Assembly (NCBI GenBank): GCA_018292915.2
Contig: JACVVK020000055.1
Location: 1,137,501-1,201,500, forward strand
DNA from: Batillaria attramentaria
Taxonomy: Eukaryota > Mollusca > Gastropoda > Batillariidae
Length of the DNA: 64,000 nucleotides
Direction of reading: 5' to 3'
In this document: piece after piece, positions 46,173 to 58,907 of the stretch
Layout: every line of letters begins with the position of its first letter
How positions within the stretch are numbered: the first letter of the stretch is position 1
The notes under the pieces: generated by a model
Seen by the model: only the letters and a program-made list of their open reading frames with translations
What the model was told of the DNA's origin: nothing
Database searches by the model: none
Position numbers and translations under genes: made by a program

Positions 46173-46361
46173 GAGGAACGGCCCCGTCCTACAAAGTTGT
46201 TGCTCCAAACTTCATTTTATTTTGTCTGTTTTGTTGTCGGTTCTCCCATCTCCAAGTTCTACCAATGACACTAGATCCTCTACGACCTCGACCGATTAGC
46301 CACGTGACTGGGGGTGGGGCCGGGTGGGGAAAGAAGGGAGAGAGAGAGAGGCAGAGAGAGA

Positions 46362-46540
46362 GGGTGGGTGGGTGGGTGTTTAGGAGTTTAACGTCCTTTT
46401 CCACCACATAAGGGTGATACCAAAGACGGGGCAACTAGAAAAAGGCCAGCACAAATATTTGGCCCCAGCGGCCGGGATTCGAACTCTCGGCCCAAGCATT
46501 GAAAGTCCAACGCTCTACCATTCGGCCACCCTGGCTCCCC
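46362..46540 (-). mobile_element. tRNA-derived SINE, copy 2
   Basis: Minus-strand copy running from GGGGAGCCAGGGTGGCCG (right) through GGGATTCGAA-complement B-box to GACGTTAAACTCC and (ACCC)n at the left. It is inserted in a (GA)n tract, so the duplication is an ambiguous AGAGAGAG. Confidence 0.85.
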
Positions 46541-46985
46541 AGAGAGAGAGAGAGAGATAGACGTCAGTTCCGTGAACTAAACATTTGACGTCAGCCTCAG
46601 GCAGGTCGTCATACAGAGAGAGAGAGAGAGATGACGTCAATTCCGTGAACTAAACTTTTGACGTCAGCCTCTAGCACTGAGATCGTCTGAGGATACTTGT
46701 TCATGTCTTGTGATTTCCCTGTTGGCTTTGTGACTTCTCCGACTCAATTATTTTTCACATGAAATCTGAAAGATCTAGAGGGCTGATGAAATGTCGGAAG
46801 CAGTGACGATACTTGCAGATTTTGTCTGTGAACCAAACATTTGACGTCAGCCTCACGCTGCTCGTCTGACAGATGCTACTTCTTCATATCTTGTGATTTC
46901 CTTGTTGCTTTTGTGACTTCCGTGACTGAATTAATTTTGACATAAAATCTGTAAGATCTAGAGAGCTGATGAAACGTGGACTTAA
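46541..46985. repeat. Dispersed repeat carrying perfect CRE words
   Basis: The phrase TCCGTGAACTAAACATTTGACGTCAGCCT recurs in variants. TGACGTCA is exact at 46586-46593, 46632-46639, 46659-46666 and 46842-46849. A following segment (CTTGTGATTTCC...AAGATCTAGAG) is present twice. An inverted copy lies at 52820-52990. Confidence 0.8.
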
Positions 46986-48589
46986 GTGCCTTGAATTGTA
47001 CTTACGAAATTGCAATATTGGAACTTTTTTGACCGGCGCTTTTCGCAGAAACATGAAAAAAATGTGTTTATCTAAAAGCTCTGTTATTCTGAATACTAAA
47101 GCTATAATAGTGCAGTAGTTCACGTCATATGTGCAGTTGACACAAGTGACAAAAATACCGGAATGATGAATAATTTAAAGGAGTCTTTTAATAGATATTT
47201 GGCCTTATATGCAAACCTCGGAAACATTTTTCTTACACAAAACCTGTCAGAGCTACAGAGCTGTGCTACGAAAACAGGCAGTATAATTGGATGATCTTCG
47301 CAATTTCAGAAAATGAAGCCATTTGAACATTTTTTTCGAACAAATTCGTAACATGACCGATTTTTTTTAAACCGGCGATAACTCCTTTGAAAATGCCGCA
47401 GGATAAAATTCGTGAAAGGTAGGTCTGGAGAAAGTGAATTCCCATTTTATATCAAAGTAAAAAGGCCTCCAACGAGGTGGTTTAGGAGATAGCCATCATT
47501 ACATCCGTCCACACACACACACACACACACACACGTCAACTCCCGCCAAAAAGAACGCAGCAGCATAGTGTGCACGTCGAGTGTCTATGACGCAGATTTC
47601 GTTACGTCACTGTGTGCGTGAAAGTAAGTATTGTGTGGAGAAACGTCACAGTCTTGTTTTGTATCACTGAAACTTGCTGCTGCGCGTAGCAAAATCTGCC
47701 CCGTCTCATAAAGTTGTTTCTCTATAGAGAAACAACTTAAAAAGGGGGGGGGGGGATTTTAAAGGACTTCGAAAGTCGGATGGCAAGTGGTGCACAACCG
47801 TTCCACATGATGATTTGCACACTCGGAAAATGTGTGTTGCAGACCTCCGAACGCTTTGGCTTGAGTACACTAACACTGCAGCGCGAACACAAACCAAATA
47901 CTGTCACTCTAGAGCACCATGAATCCCACTTTCAACAGCACACACTATGTTGTCAATATTTATCAAATACAATCCAGATAAAAACAGGTATTCAAACGTT
48001 CCCGCTGTAGAACTATCCACCGGCCATGCACATTCCAGTCAACCAGTGCGCATCCCGCTTGCCGACGTACAGAAATGAGTGCCCTTTGTTTGTTGTCGTT
48101 TTGTAGGTTTTCATTTACAAATTTGTTTGACTCAAACCTTTTGTATTTGCCCTATTTAATAATTTTTTATTACGAGGTATTTGTAGAAGTGACCTACAAA
48201 ATGAAAATGGCGAGACGAGTCTGAGAGTGTCACAGCACGCGGCACGGTCAGATTCCTTCGCACGTCGGTGACAAAGTTAGTCGTCATCGGGCTTCATTAC
48301 CGCAACGTCAACGAACACAGTTTATTGTCAGTATTATCACCTATGACGCAAAAAAAAAGTTCAAGTGTCAGTGCGTACGGGATCACGACTGAACACCGGG
48401 TCGAACGTGAACACTGTTTTCCTCGAACGGTACACGCGTGCTGAAACCGACAGTACTGAGTGACAGGCTTACTCGACTGAACTCCTTTCCGTATTTAATA
48501 TTACTCCTTGTCAAATACACAGTGTTCTTTGTGGTTTATATCGATTCCGGGTGATCATTCGATGACACCATGCCTTGTCTTTCTCTGTA
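46986..48589. other. No gene recognised
   Basis: The stretch contains a short (CA)n run at 47512-47534 and a G run near 47743. No coding frame or splice-framed exon is supported. Confidence 0.55.
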
Positions 48590-49238
48590 CCGGTGTAACA
48601 GGCCAGAATCTACCCCTGGCCCCGAATCTACCCGGGTAGAAACTGGACTAGGCCAGTTTAAACCCGGGTAGTTTCTGGCCTAGGCCAGTTTCTACCCCCC
48701 TGGCCCCGAATCTCCCCCCCCCCCCCCCCCTGGTCTGAGCTAAATTCGAATTCGTTGTACAGAGCTAATTCACAATTTCACTACACCAGTTGCTACAGTG
48801 ACTACTACTGAGTCGAACTGGTTGTACTGAGCGCACGCACAAAACCTGGGGCATAGATTGGGAATGGTTTCAAGTAGTTTGTCTTTCTGAATCACTGCAA
48901 TCATGGACGACCAGAAGTACAGAGAAGTTGTGCATTTTCTTTCTGCAGTTAACATGTGCTTTCATCTGCAACTCAAGTTACTCAATTTTTTATGCAGATT
49001 GCTCTGATGTTATACTGTTTGCTGATTGCTCTGATGTTATACTGTTTGCATTAAAATTAATTTTAATTAGCATCTCTATCTGTCTCAGTGTTGTGAGTGT
49101 GTGCGTGTGCACGCGTACATTAAAAGAAAATTTGGACAGTTTAAACCCTGTGTGGCTTCTGGCCTAGTCCAGTTTCTACCCGGGTAGATTTGGGCCTAGG
49201 CCAGTTTCTGCCGGGTAGATTCTGGCCTGGTACACCGG
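48590..49238. mobile_element. Foldback or MITE-like element, about 650 bp
   Basis: The 26-bp termini 48590-48615 and 49213-49238 are inverted with one mismatch (CCGGTGTAACAGGCC... against CCGGTGTACCAGGCC...). GTA flanks both sides as a possible 3-bp duplication. The subterminal regions repeat the words CTACCCGGGTAG and CTAGGCCAG in both orientations. There is no coding capacity. The interior has a 28-bp direct repeat (GATTGCTCTGATGTTATACT near 48996 and 49024). Confidence 0.75.
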
Positions 49239-49297
49239 GTATCGGATACGCTTATCTTCATACAGAAGTCAGCCGATATTTTTTCAGCTCCGTATGG

Positions 49298-49300
<3 letters not shown>

Positions 49301-49337
<37 letters not shown>

Positions 49338-49513
49338 GGTCTGTATGTGAAATACAATCCAAAACGATCCAGCCCATCTCCAGATTACAAACACCGATAC
49401 ACTCATGTTTACTGGCGTCACCGAAAAGAGTGTCTCGCAGAGTTCTTTTTGAAGTCAGGTGTAAATGGTACCTATCCTAATTAAAAAAATGTGTTGTTTT
49501 GCTTGATAACGTT
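49301..49513 (+). repeat. Unclassified dispersed repeat, copy 2
   Basis: Same order of phrases as 37771-37935: (GA)n, GTATGTGAAATACA, GAGTTCTTTTTGAAG and GTGTTGTTTTGCTTGATAACG. It has extra bases in the middle. Confidence 0.8.
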
Positions 49514-49536
49514 GAACACACACACATACGCACGCG

Positions 49537-49584
<48 letters not shown>

Positions 49585-50775
49585 GCACGACCCGAACAGT
49601 TGAAATGTTGTATGTAGTTTTATCATTGTCACTATACTCTCTAGTCACCATGGAATCCATGCAACACTCCTAGTCCCTCCCTACTCCATGGTTTCTCTCA
49701 CATAATCTCCACTCAGAATGGCTCCATTCGGTTTCTTATTAGACAGCGTTTTCTGCAGCGCTCCAAAAGCCGTGATAAACGTACAATGTATTAGATTTTG
49801 ATTAAAAAGTTTCGCACGGAGTAGAGCTAAATCTTCCTACTTAGCGCGTCTGAGCACTTCTCCAACATTCCGTAGTATGGGAGTGGAAACCACGAACAAC
49901 AGCGAGCGCACGCACGTACCTGTCAAAGTTTGCGATAAGGCATTGTTGGCGTTGACAGCAGGACACTGACACGCCATGCGCAATTGACCACTGCAATCTT
50001 GAACTGGTTTCCACGTCTAACGATGGGCATAAACAATAAATGTTACATACTACCGCCAGGTGCTGAGAAAATCCATGGCGCTCAGTCCTCTTTCCCAAAT
50101 GACGTAAACATAAAAAAGCGCCAGGGAAAAATAAAACAAAAAAACAAACAAACAAACCCTGATTATCACCGATTTACTGGATCGGTTCGCGGCAAGAGAA
50201 AGACAGAGTCAGTGAAGTATCTTTCCCGGAGCTAAAGCACAGACAGAAATTCCGTTTTCAGTCAAACTGCGGTTTATTCCTCTGGCAAATAAACAACGAA
50301 TGGAACGAATGGTAAACGACACGTGGCAAAATGCGGCCGCACTGTCACGTCAAGTCAAAGTGTTTATTTCAAAACCCCGTTGAGGGTACATGGAACGAGA
50401 CAATTAACATATAAATCAAGCTCACCACACCGGCCAACATACATCATGATCGCTCGCACATAATTTTTACAGGACTCGTGCATGCATGCATGCATCCATA
50501 CATACCGCATACATACATACAACGTACAAATATACTGTCGGCAAGTGTAAGAGGGCGTGCGCAAAGAAAGTGACTAAACCCTCAACCATGGAAGATTTTC
50601 GGCTAAGTGGACAGCCGATTCATTTTGTTAAATAATGGGTCTCAGTGCGCCAAACTCTGATCGATTTGATCGCCCTGTGCATTCATTTCCGGTATCTATC
50701 CAGTGTAAAGTACTGTTATCCTAACCATCACCATCTGATGCACTTGAAAGCCGGTGGATATATTACAGCGACTTT
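49514..50775. other. No gene recognised
   Basis: Begins with an interrupted (CA)n/(CG)n tract to about 49581. It has an (ATGC)n run near 50480-50497 and (CATA)n near 50500-50520. No supported exon. Confidence 0.55.
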
Positions 50776-50900
50776 GTGTAATCAGTAATTTCCTGAAATC
50801 CCTGAAACTGTCAGCGAGTTCATGTAATCACTGTTTCACACGGTGACTTCAGGAAATCCCCAAAATTCATAAGGATTTCAGGAAATCACTACATAGTTTT
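50776..50900. repeat. Palindromic short repeat with GATTTCAGGAAATCAC words, copy 1
   Basis: Direct and inverted copies of TTTC(A/C)(G)GGAAATC-type words fold back on themselves. A related copy in opposite order is at 53307-53424. Confidence 0.7.
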
Positions 50901-51044
50901 CGTGGTTACTGGCTGATTTTAGTCCTTAATCTGTGCAAGACTATGATCAGATAACAAGAGCAGAACTGCCTAGACGCTGATAATTCACTCATAGCAGCAG
51001 CTCACTGCAAGCATTCACACCAGGTGACAGGTAATTTCTACTGA

Positions 51045-51220
51045 GGGTGGGTGGGTGGGTGTTTGGGAGTTTAACGTCTTTTTCCACCACAAACGGGTGA
51101 TATCAAAGACGGGGCAACGATGAAAAAGCCAGCACACATATTTGGCCCCATCCGGGATTCGAACTCACGACCCGAGCATTGGAAGTCCAACGCTCTACCA
51201 TTCAGCTATCCCGGCTCCCC
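51045..51220 (-). mobile_element. tRNA-derived SINE, copy 3, with 14-bp target duplication
   Basis: Minus-strand copy with the same head, middle and tail as copy 2. GTAATTTCTACTGA flanks both sides (51031-51044 and 51221-51234) exactly, which fixes the ends. The 3' end of the SINE is (ACCC)n-like. Confidence 0.92.
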
Positions 51221-51234
51221 GTAATTTCTACTGA

Positions 51235-52400
51235 CTGATCAAGTTCTGATCATATATACTTTTTTGTTTTCATTTCATTTTAGTTCTCCTACAGCGATTG
51301 GTGGAAAGCCGAGCGGTAGCCCTGGATGTACCGCCACTGAAGAGAAAGGACGTCGATATTTCTGTAAACAAAGGCGATACCCACGTAAACACCTCTAAAG
51401 TCCGTTTTAAACCCCGGCTCCAGGCTTAAAAAATTACGGTGCCCTTGACATTGCGGTAAACCAGCCAATCCGGTGCGGTCCCATGAGCGCTTGACTTTCG
51501 TCTACTCAGTGTTTCCTTGCTGCGAACACGGTAAAATCGTTTCGGATATAGTCTAGCTCAGCCGAATATTAATTTAAGTGCAAACGGTACGTAACTGACC
51601 TTGAAATCGTTTCATGACTGTCACTAAATATCAACATGCGCGAACGCAGACCGTGTTTTTGCCGATTTGTAGACACCTCGCAAACTCTAACAAAAGATTC
51701 GTCGAACTGACGAGAAGTCGACTGCTACTGAGGTCATTTCAGCAGCGGCAGGTAGCTGTGTCAGCATAGCGATACTGATAGGACTCTGGAGCAAGCAAAT
51801 GATAACTAGAGAACGCATGGAAATGGAGCAAACGTTTCGCAGACGAACACGACAAACTGCCCAGACAACGAAACGAACATTTCACTTACATACCTATACA
51901 AAAGAAGCCAAAGGCAAAATTCAAGCAGGAGCGGCCATACCCCGATTTCATATGGAGCGACGTTTGCACCAAACAGGTTTCTTGTAGCTTTGCACCAAAG
52001 CTGAAGCTTGGTTTTACAACTCGGCTTTACGCAAAAACTCGGCTTTAAGAACTAAGGTTAATCATTAGGGTACGTTTTATAAACTGAGATGACAGCTTCA
52101 GGGCAGTTTCGTACGTGCCAAACGCACAAACAATGCGATACATGTACCGGCTGTTCAACAAGCTTCAGCCTCACGCGAGCTTCGTGCAAATGGCGCCTCA
52201 AAGATTTACTTCTGTAAACAAAACTTGCAGGGAGAAGCTATTACCAAAGATCTTGGAAACATAATTTCTGATTCCAAGGTCTTTGCTATTACATTAACAA
52301 TACATACTTTCACGCACACAGTGACGTAACGAAATCGGTTGTGTCATGGACACATTACAGCTGAGCTCGGCTGTGTTCTTTTTCAGTGGCGGGAGTGACG
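51235..52400. other. No gene recognised
   Basis: Only a 62-codon open frame (51799-51987) of no recognisable family. It is not called as a gene. Confidence 0.5.
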
Positions 52401-52419
52401 CGCGCGCGCGTGTGTGTGT

Positions 52420-52479
<60 letters not shown>
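52401..52479. repeat. (CG)n(GT)n microsatellite
   Basis: A short alternating CG run passes into more than 30 GT units. Alternating purine-pyrimidine DNA of this kind can adopt Z-form. Confidence 0.9.
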
Positions 52480-52481
<2 letters not shown>

Positions 52482-52819
52482 ACGGATGTAATTGTAGCTG
52501 TATGTCTGCTGTACTCTATGCGTGCTACATGTAAATTCCGCGGTCAGAGAGTACAGTTCACATGGGGTCGATGGCAACATTACAAGTTTACTGAGCTCTA
52601 AGATAGCCTTTGGGAAGACCACTGGCCCAACAGTGGCGGTGTCTGTGCAAAACACTTTTGTAACCCAGTGGGAGTTGATCAACCTGCATGAAGAATCTTC
52701 AAGGATAAAAGACATTATAGCTAAACGTGTTTTTTTCAAATTCTGCCAGAAGCACCAGTCAAAAGCGTCTCCAATTTTGCGATTTAGTACAATCCACACA
52801 GTATTCAAGTCCACGTTTC

Positions 52820-52990
52820 ACCAACCCTCTAGATCTTCTAGATTTTATGTAAAAATTAATTCAGTCAGGGAAGTCGCAACAGCAACAGGGAAATCACAAG
52901 CCTCCTCTGTCAGACAACCTGCGTGAGGCTGACGTCAAATGTTTAGTTCATGGAACTGACGTCCTGTCTCTCTCTCTCTCTCCTAAGATT
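52820..52990. repeat. Inverted copy of the CRE-bearing dispersed repeat
   Basis: Reads as reverse complement of parts of 46541-46985, including TGACGTCA at 52930-52937 and a (CT)n run at its end in place of (GA)n. Confidence 0.75.
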
Positions 52991-53306
52991 TTAGATCCGC
53001 TATACAGACTTGAAGAGATAAAGAAAAACACTAACATCAAGAAACACCGGCAACAATCACAACAAAACAGACAAAATAGCATGACATTTGGAGAAACAAC
53101 TTTATGGGATGGGGCCATTCTTCCTCCTTGTTTCTATGGCTATCTTACATGTAGAATTACGGTGAGGTGCACTTGTTTCATCATGTTCACTGTGACTACC
53201 TTAAATATATGTGACTTGTTCGAGATGGATCTGCATGTGTTTACTTTCTGTCTGTCCTTAAAAAAAAAAACATGAAAGCTGAGTTGAACGGGATGAAAAT
53301 GGTGGG

Positions 53307-53424
53307 TCAGTGATTTCCTGACATCCATAGGTCTTTAAAACAGGGATTTCCACGTGAAACAGTGATTACATGAACTTATGAAAGTTTCAGTGATTTCAGG
53401 AAATCACTCATTACACGATATACT
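53307..53424. repeat. Palindromic short repeat with GATTTCAGGAAATCAC words, copy 2
   Basis: Contains CAGTGATTTCCTGA at the left and TCAGTGATTTCAGGAAATCACT at the right, plus CACGTGAAACAGTGATTACATGAAC, which is inverted relative to copy 1. Confidence 0.7.
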
Positions 53425-53541
53425 GTAACAGATGTATCACAGTCCAGGAGAAGTCAGTTAAATGCAAAGAAGCAAGACAACACTCATGTCATTGGTCGAA
53501 GGAACTGAGGTCAGGGCTGAGAAGAAAATTTGGATGGCTTG

Positions 53542-54362
53542 TCAAGATAGCTCCATACGATCCCGTTGGTACGTGACTGTCCCCCCTCTCCATCGGGTCC
53601 ATACCACTAACCCCCCTAACACTAGCAGGTAGCCAGTGAACGCTGTTCCCATGGTCACACCAGCAACATCACCTGCACATGATCACAATGAACATGTTTA
53701 AAGACGTTTGAAGGACCAATGCTACCATTTTTATGCGCACAGATCATTCTGCGCTGTTTTCACGACATCTATTGTCAACGCACTCACTGAAACACCTGGA
53801 CAGTGACAGCGTATGTAATGCTGGCACTGAGTCAACAAAAGCATACGACAACACTGAGCGTTCCAGTAGTGTAACAATAGTCGTGGAATTTGAATGTTCG
53901 GCCGCTCACACAAAGTGTAAACAGAACTGTATTGCATTAAGAGCTGCTAGTACTGATCATCAAGATAGAGTATTTCGAGCGTACAGGTGCACTCACGAAC
54001 GAAACTGTGCAAAACAGGAGATGGCTTAACGAAGATGGAATCCGCCCGTTTAAACAGAAAAAAAAATGTTCACAATTCCCGCCTCAACAACATGGATTGT
54101 AAAAGAGACGTGTAGCATATTTGAATTTGTCACGTCTGTTCTGTAATGTGCATATAGATGTGGAAGTCGTTTGTAGCGTTGGGGTACACCAGGGTGACCC
54201 GTGTGAAATGAATTCATCTATTCCTCAAAATTCACTTTCAACATCACATGCACAATATATACGCTAGCAGTCAGAAGTAGGTCAAGGAGCAATCAAGCAG
54301 TCTCTACTGCATCTGTTTGGGTGGTGTGTGTGCGTCTCTCTCTCTCTCTCTCTCTCTCTCAA

Positions 54363-54440
<78 letters not shown>

Positions 54441-56414
54441 GGAGTGTACCCAGACGTCTGTGCAGAACACACAAGAACCCGTCTGTTGTTGTGCTGTGAA
54501 GCTGTTCCCGAGCTTTGTGTGGGTCGGAGGGTTGGGGTGGGTGGTGTTGGCTGTGGTGGACTAGGCGTCAGCAGACCAGGGTTCCATGTGGTGGTTCTCT
54601 GGCCTGTGGAACTGGGTGTCGGTGTTGGGTCGCTGTAGGGCCTTGCGACTAATTTCTGTAAAAAGTTTACATGTTTGTTGAGATACTGAGCTTGACATTT
54701 TCAACAAGAAAAACCTGTAGAAGAACTTCACATGACTGTAAAAATGACGTCAATTGATTTAAAATTCATTTGATCGTACTGCAAGAATAATGGGAAACGC
54801 TCCTCCCCCTTCCCGCCTTGCCAAGCCACCCCTCCCCGCCTTGCCAAGCCACCCCTCCCCGCCTTGCCGAGCCACCCCTCCCCGCCTTGCCGAGCCACCC
54901 CTCCCCGCCTTGCCAAGCCACCCCTTCCCGCCTTGCCAAGCCACCCCTCCCCGCCTTGCCAAGCCACCCCTCCCCGCCTTGCCAAGCCACCCCTCCCCGC
55001 CTTGCCAAGCCACCCCTCCCCGCCTTGCCAAGCCACCCCTCCCCCAAACTACATTACAAGATCCTGACGAGCGACTGTCTCCTTTGCAAACATCACAGTG
55101 GCGATATAGGTTAGGGAGGTTGACTGTCACTTTCAGTAGCAAGACAACTAAACACATCTAGTATACTCACTATGATAGCAGTGGAAGTGTTGAGGTGCAG
55201 AACAAAGGTGCCTCCATCCAGTGCTGCCTGTAGTTGCGTGACTGCCTTGTGGAGGTCAGGCTCATGTAGCGGGTTACTGATAACTGACCGGACTGGTTGT
55301 ACTGCGTCCACCAGCACCAGGCTGACCACCACAGAGTTTGTACGGAACTGAAGCTGCCGTCAGATCAACAAGTGGTCTCGTGTCACCAGATCAATAACGG
55401 ATAGCAAAAATCTCAACAATAGTATCACCAGGCCAATGTGGCAGTGTCAACAGATCAATATGTGACAATGTGTCATCAGACCAAACACTACAAAGTGTCA
55501 CATCAGATTAACAATTACCAGTAATGTTGAATTCCGCTTTGTATTCAGCGTCGCTATACATAGAGCCCACACACATAAATACATGCATCCCAATAGCATT
55601 TTATAGATACTTACGTTAATGTTATTTAGTCTAACCGGCGAAATGTGAACAAGTGATGTCACACTGGTCAGGAGCGCGCGCCTGAACATGCTTTGGTTGT
55701 CCACGACTGCTTGTAACTGGACTGGTGTCACTGTATGTACGCATACAAAGACGATGTGAATTATTTTTTAACCGTTTACAACCATGAAAAACTACATCAG
55801 TGAGGTTCTTGCACACATAGAACAGGTGAAAGTTCCAAACCTTACTTCTTACCCGAATGTCTACCTACTGTGCTTGCAGTCACTACGGCATCCAGTGTAA
55901 TCAACACTAACAGGCACCAACGCCAGCAGCAAACAATGAAAACAGCAGTGACTATTACTAGTCTGAGTACTCCTACAGGACAAGACACATCACCTACAGA
56001 GTGCCAATCTACCATGATACAGATGTACGACCTTGGAAAGAGAACTGGAGCATCTGTGTCTGACGACGAGCATCGAAACAAGATGTGATGTCATAGGTCC
56101 AGATCTGTGGGTCACCCTCCCGAAAATTGTAAATGTTGTAGATTTGATGTGCCTGCAAAAACCAGCAATGTGAAAGTGCAAGCACATATATATCCCAGCA
56201 TAACAGCCAGATGTCACAGCTGGCGTACATACATCCTACAAGACAAGCAAGGGATACAAGAAGCGATAAATCAACCTATCTGGGTCACATGTACACCATT
56301 CCATAACATCCACCCCGAACCCCATTTTAAAACGCACATACGTACATACACACGCACACACCACCCCTCCCACCGTCACACACATTAACAAAAGTACCCA
56401 TCTGGTTTGGGTAG

Positions 56415-56471
<57 letters not shown>

Positions 56472-57942
56472 AGAAACTCGGAAAACTACACGGAGACACT
56501 TACACTCTGACGGCCCAGACTGACATGGATGGAGACTGGCACGCCACCAACTGTGGTTGACCCCGAGTTCTCTGTCCATTCTTGCTGCAATCATAACCAC
56601 ACATCTCTAACCTGCTCACTAGACACACCTCTAACATACCCCTGGCTACTATCTCTACCGAGTTATTCAACCCAAACCAAAGACGTTTTGGTACAGCCGG
56701 TGTACTTTAGTCCCCATTTCTCTCTGTCCATGGTCAGACAAGCCAAAGTGGTGACACTCTCCACTGACGACAAAGTTTTTGAATTCCAAAACTGAATTTG
56801 TGATTCTGCGCGTGTTCGGCAGCAACTGGGATGGCTGTGAATTCCAGCTGGTGGGGAGAACTTTCTCTTGAAGTTCAAGCTATCACACTTGATTTTGCTG
56901 CCCGGCAGAAATCGGTGTGTTGCCCAGACCATGGACATACATACATTACACACATTCTTGGAGGACAGGCGCCATATAAATCGAGGGTTCCCTGCCAGAC
57001 CGTTACTATCTCTCTTCTTCCTGTCTGTATCGAATGTACCTTCTGGCAGGGAACTGGCCTCAAAATATCCATTATTGATATTTTTCCCTGCCAAGGCAAG
57101 CAGATCATGGTCAGCCAGCATGCAAGGAGCAAAAGAGAGAGAGAGACACAGAGAGAGAGAGAGAGAGACTGACCGTGACGAAGTAATACTCCCAGGTGGA
57201 GTTGGTCGGGTCGTTTGGGGGCCACCCCTGCTGCGTGCCCACCCACACGTCAGTATTGAACATCCGAACGTTCCGCTGGACAATCCAAATGTATGTGCAT
57301 ACTCAGACACTGTGTCACACTGTACAGGAGAAGACGCCTGCCAATCGTCATTATAGACCGTTACGTGCAATCAATCCATTTCCTACTGCAGTAGGTGAAT
57401 ATGAATCTGACTTAACTTTTTTAACGTATACTTGATCCAGTTTTACGAAGGCATTCTCATTATTGATGTTACTGATATCGGTACCTTCACCAAAGGACAG
57501 AGTAGCAGACATCACAATGTAACAAATCCTGACGAAGCGCCAGTTTAAAGGTTGGTTGTAGATACACGTATCACTGAACACTGGCTGGATAAAGAGTTTA
57601 ATGAACATACAAGCTGCAGCCTGCCAAAACGTTGTGCACATTGAAGAAGACATCAGTTGAAACTCACAATTCCTTCGTAACTGTAGTCTGTTTCCACGTT
57701 GAAGAAGAACTCGTGTGGAGTACGCATGCGCAGTCCAGATGTTGTCCTGATTGCGTCAAACCCTACAGGGTCGATGGTGGCCACTGTACAGTTACCATGC
57801 ACCACATCCAGGCTGAAACTGGCTCCTGACAAAACATAATCTCTCTTTTCACAAGCCAAAAACGTTCTCTCTCTCTCTCTGTAAAAACAGCCTCTTCAAA
57901 TATTAGCCAACAAATAACTGATAATGAAAAAAAAAAGATACC

Positions 57943-58006
<64 letters not shown>

Positions 58007-58832
58007 ATATGTGTACGACGTCGTGGGTAAAAAGTTGCACACACATTGCTTTAGATGAACGTATCTCGGTCAATATTTATGTCACATCTTTGAAATTTCA
58101 AGACTTTGTCAATAAATGGTTCGACTATGTTCATGCCAAAAATTGTGTTGTTTAATTTGTAATTAGCAGAGTAATTAAAGAATAAGTTGTGAATTGCCTA
58201 TATAAAAACCATGGGTAATTTGTTTCCCACGGTGTAGGACTAGGAATAAGTTGAAATTTACCTTTCTAAAAACCATGGGTAATTTGTTTCCCACGATGTA
58301 GGACTAGGAATAAGCTGCAATCTGCCTATATAAAATCCATTGGTAATTTGTTTCCCACGACGTAGGACTAGGAATAAGTCGAAAATTACCTATTTAAAAA
58401 CCATGAGTAACTGAGTTGTTTCACACAATGTAGGACTAAGGAGTTTTTTTAGCGACGCAGCCGGAAGGTTAAACACCTACTAGTTCATGCCTGCGGTAAT
58501 TTGCACGCGTGTGTGTGTGTGTGTTAAGTTTCATGTTCCACTTTTAAGTATGTTTGAACGTTGGATTTGTTTTTGAAATGGCAAGTTTGAAAATTAGTCA
58601 CAAAACCGAAACTTCCTCTGTTTTCAAATAAAGTTATTTCAATTTCTCTCTCCCTCATGCATCTTTCATTTTTTCTTCCCAGGTGCCTCCTGGTAGCTTA
58701 AAACAGCATCTATAGGGAATGCAACTCAGTAATCTCGGCTGCACTAACATTCGCAAACGTTACAGACAACAAATTAATATGGTACTCAGATACAGAGATG
58801 TCTGTGACGTCATCAGTGCTTGTAATTAATAG

Positions 58833-58907
<75 letters not shown>

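Noticed and set aside
54728..55161. Long repetitive open frames on both strands
   Set aside because: They are by-products of the 23-bp minisatellite, whose unit length keeps several frames open. The DNA is intronic.
57351..57653. 100-codon minus-strand frame between two exons of the membrane-protein gene
   Set aside because: Exon 57825-57668 joins exon 57275-57174 directly in phase and restores a continuous motif (YEGI then RNVRMF). Inserting this frame would break it.
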